Origin: Xiphias gladius
Taxonomy: Eukaryota > Chordata > Actinopteri > Istiophoriformes > Xiphiidae
Length of the DNA: 64,000 nt
Direction: 5' to 3'
NCBI RefSeq assembly: GCF_016859285.1
Contig: NC_053414.1
Span: 23,837,517 to 23,901,516 of the forward strand
Shown in pieces: positions 62,601 to 64,000 of this stretch; the stretch's first letter is position 1; each line of letters opens with the position of its first letter. Below the pieces are notes generated by a model. That model made no database searches. It worked only from the letters and a program-made list of their open reading frames with translations, and was not told where the DNA came from. Position numbers and translations under genes: made by a program.

Positions 62601-62900
62601 TTAGACAATAGTGTGCTTCCAGGTTTGTGACAGTGGAGGAAGCATTTCCTGTTTCGGCATGGCCTCATGCACAAGTTTGGTGAAGAAGAACTGGATAGGA
62701 CTAAAAGATATAATAATAAAAGCAATATGCCATAATACCCTCACAGAATGATCTGAACCGACAAAACTCCTTTCTCGCTGCACCTGCCTTTTATCAAGCA
62801 CTGATCCCGGCCGCCCTTCGATCAGATTCTCAACTTTGTACACAAAATATCCCGGAATATACAGGAAGTACTGCCATAACATAAGCTGAGCAAAATCAGC
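62601..62900 (-). CDS. Probable last exon of an unrecognised membrane-protein gene
   Basis: On the minus strand a pyrimidine-rich acceptor (ATTCCTCTCGCCAG) opens a 100-codon phase-0 frame: ADFAQLMLWQYFLYIPGYF, VYKVENLIEGRPGSVLDKRQ, VQRERSFVGSDHSVRVLWHI, AFIIISFSPIQFFFTKL, then VHEAMPKQEM and a stop after KHTIV. Two hydrophobic spans bracket a polar, basic loop. The balanced composition and clean acceptor suggest a real exon and not noise. No upstream exon was found in the remaining 1.1 kb and no nearby AATAAA is visible. It would converge with the coiled-coil gene, with stops 340 bp apart. Family not recognised; a transposon-derived frame remains possible. Confidence 0.4.
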   Translation of the reverse strand, partial: ADFAQLMLWQYFLYIPGYFVYKVENLIEGRPGSVLDKRQVQRERSFVGSDHSVRVLWHIAFIIISFSPIQFFFTKLVHEAMPKQEMLPPLSQTWKHTIV

Positions 62901-64000
62901 CTGGCGAGAGGAATTATCATGGTAATTCAGTTGACAACTTGCCTTTCAATGTAGCACCACTCAAAGGCTGACAATTGCATTTGTATAAGATAGTTCAAAA
63001 TATGAGGGGATTTCTTTGAATTTGTGTAAGTGCTTGGGGATTGACCCTATGTTTTGTCACGCTGTTAACTTTCCAGACCAAAACCTAAATCTCTCAGCAC
63101 TGTTATACACATCAGAGGATAAACCTTCTTGCGTTAGGTTACAACGTGGCCTTTTCTCTGACACCTCAGGAAAAACTTTCTGATTTTGGACCCACTTATG
63201 CTTTGGTTGTCTTCATTTTTCATCCATCCAAGTTTTCTGGAGTGTATTTATTATTACAGCCTCATGGGGCTGCTATTGTGCCTATAGGCTCCTGGCCTTT
63301 TAGTCTTGTTGAAAGAAGACGGCAGAGGAAGGAGCAAAGAACATGTGAGGCCTGTTTGTTAGACCATGTTAAATTATCCTCACGCCACAGTTAATTTTTA
63401 GCTTAATTAATTTGTTAGATAACTACAGACACACACAATTATATCTCGCGTCATAAATGCTCACATCACCCCATGAAATGTGACACAACAGCATTTGCAC
63501 CTTAATGCATTCCAAGAATGAAAAATGAGACGCTGCCTTTGCTTAAGAAGCCGAGTCACAACAAATCAGTCTGATGTGTGTAGTATTGTATGGACGTTGC
63601 GTTGTAGCAGTCTGGTGTCATTTGCACCTGATTTAGTAAAGGTGGGTTTAACACAGTGGACAGCTCCGCATAATGACACTGCGCTCTGCAGATTTACCAC
63701 AACATACGTGTCCTGCCCTGCCGACGGCTGCAGGGTTTATCAGGGAAGTGAAGGAGAAACTTTTCATACAGTAAAAAGCAGCTGCGGACAACAGATACTG
63801 TAAGAATCGATACCACTCTTTTAAAGGTAAATGCAGGCGGATTAACCGAGGTTCGTGCTTTGAACACAATAAACGTTACTTTTTTAATGCCGATTTAAAT
63901 GCCTCCACTGGCTGGAGAGTGATTAGTTAAAATGGTTTATTCATTTTCAAAGCATTCATTCACTATTGCTGTGCATTTGCTGTCTGTATTTAGTTTGCTG
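62901..64000. other. No gene recognised at the right edge
   Basis: Mixed-composition sequence with short frames (63146-63394 plus, 63525-63803 plus, 63648-63869 minus) that show no domains. If the exon at 62601-62900 is real, this would be its upstream intron. Confidence 0.4.

Noticed and set aside
1-64000. Retrovirus-like, Polinton-like or CRISPR content
   Set aside because: No LTR pair, reverse transcriptase, integrase, capsid-type protein or regularly spaced repeat array was recognised in the window.

Overview
This window is vertebrate nuclear DNA, almost certainly from a ray-finned (teleost) fish. The genes are split by GT-AG introns. Long CA/TG microsatellites, Tc1/mariner copies, a tRNA-derived SINE and other fish-type dispersed repeats lie between and within them, and a GIMAP/AIG1 GTPase cluster is present. 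Most exon coordinates below were worked out by hand from splice sites, reading phase and family similarity.

Layout from left to right. (1) 0-10.8 kb: exon 1 of slc25a10 (mitochondrial dicarboxylate carrier, minus strand) sits in a CpG-rich promoter at about 5.3 kb. Its remaining exons lie beyond the left edge. Two decayed Tc1-like transposons of one family flank it in opposite orientations. (2) 11.9-12.5 kb: a single-exon claudin (minus). (3) 13-25.6 kb: an immune GTPase cluster of four GIMAP genes, two tandem copies on plus and two on minus. The plus pair arose by a 2,807-bp tandem duplication. Its 5' part is nearly identical between copies, but the C-terminal tails and 3' UTRs have clearly diverged. 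The last minus-strand gene gains an N-terminal signal-peptide-like exon. Short IRF/STAT-type motifs lie upstream of these genes. (4) 26-32.3 kb: gene-poor, repeat-rich DNA holding a second copy of the promoter/5'-UTR region of the last GIMAP gene. (5) 32.4-33.7 kb: a two-exon Ras-like GTPase of the RASD (Dexras/Rhes) group on minus, with a long N-terminal extension and an altered switch-II motif. (6) 34.6-47.3 kb: mycbpap, 19 coding exons on plus, divergent from the RASD-like gene. (7) 47.5-58.5 kb: epn3 (epsin 3) on plus, with a CpG-rich non-coding first exon, 12 coding exons, an ENTH domain, three UIMs and DPW/DPF/NPF motifs. The mycbpap-epn3 adjacency is also found in mammals. (8) 60.9-62.3 kb: an unrecognised lysine/glutamate-rich coiled-coil gene (plus), convergent with what looks like the last exon of an unrecognised membrane-protein gene (minus, 62.6-62.9 kb).

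Apart from the GIMAP cluster, the genes are ordinary neighbours and not a functional operon. No CRISPR array, rRNA or genuine tRNA gene was seen, and no retrovirus-like or other capsid-bearing element was recognised. The most interesting points are the sharply bounded homogenisation of the GIMAP pair, the signal-peptide GIMAP, the shared interferon-type motif, the RASD-like GTPase with a missing switch-II glycine, and the two unrecognised genes at the right end.
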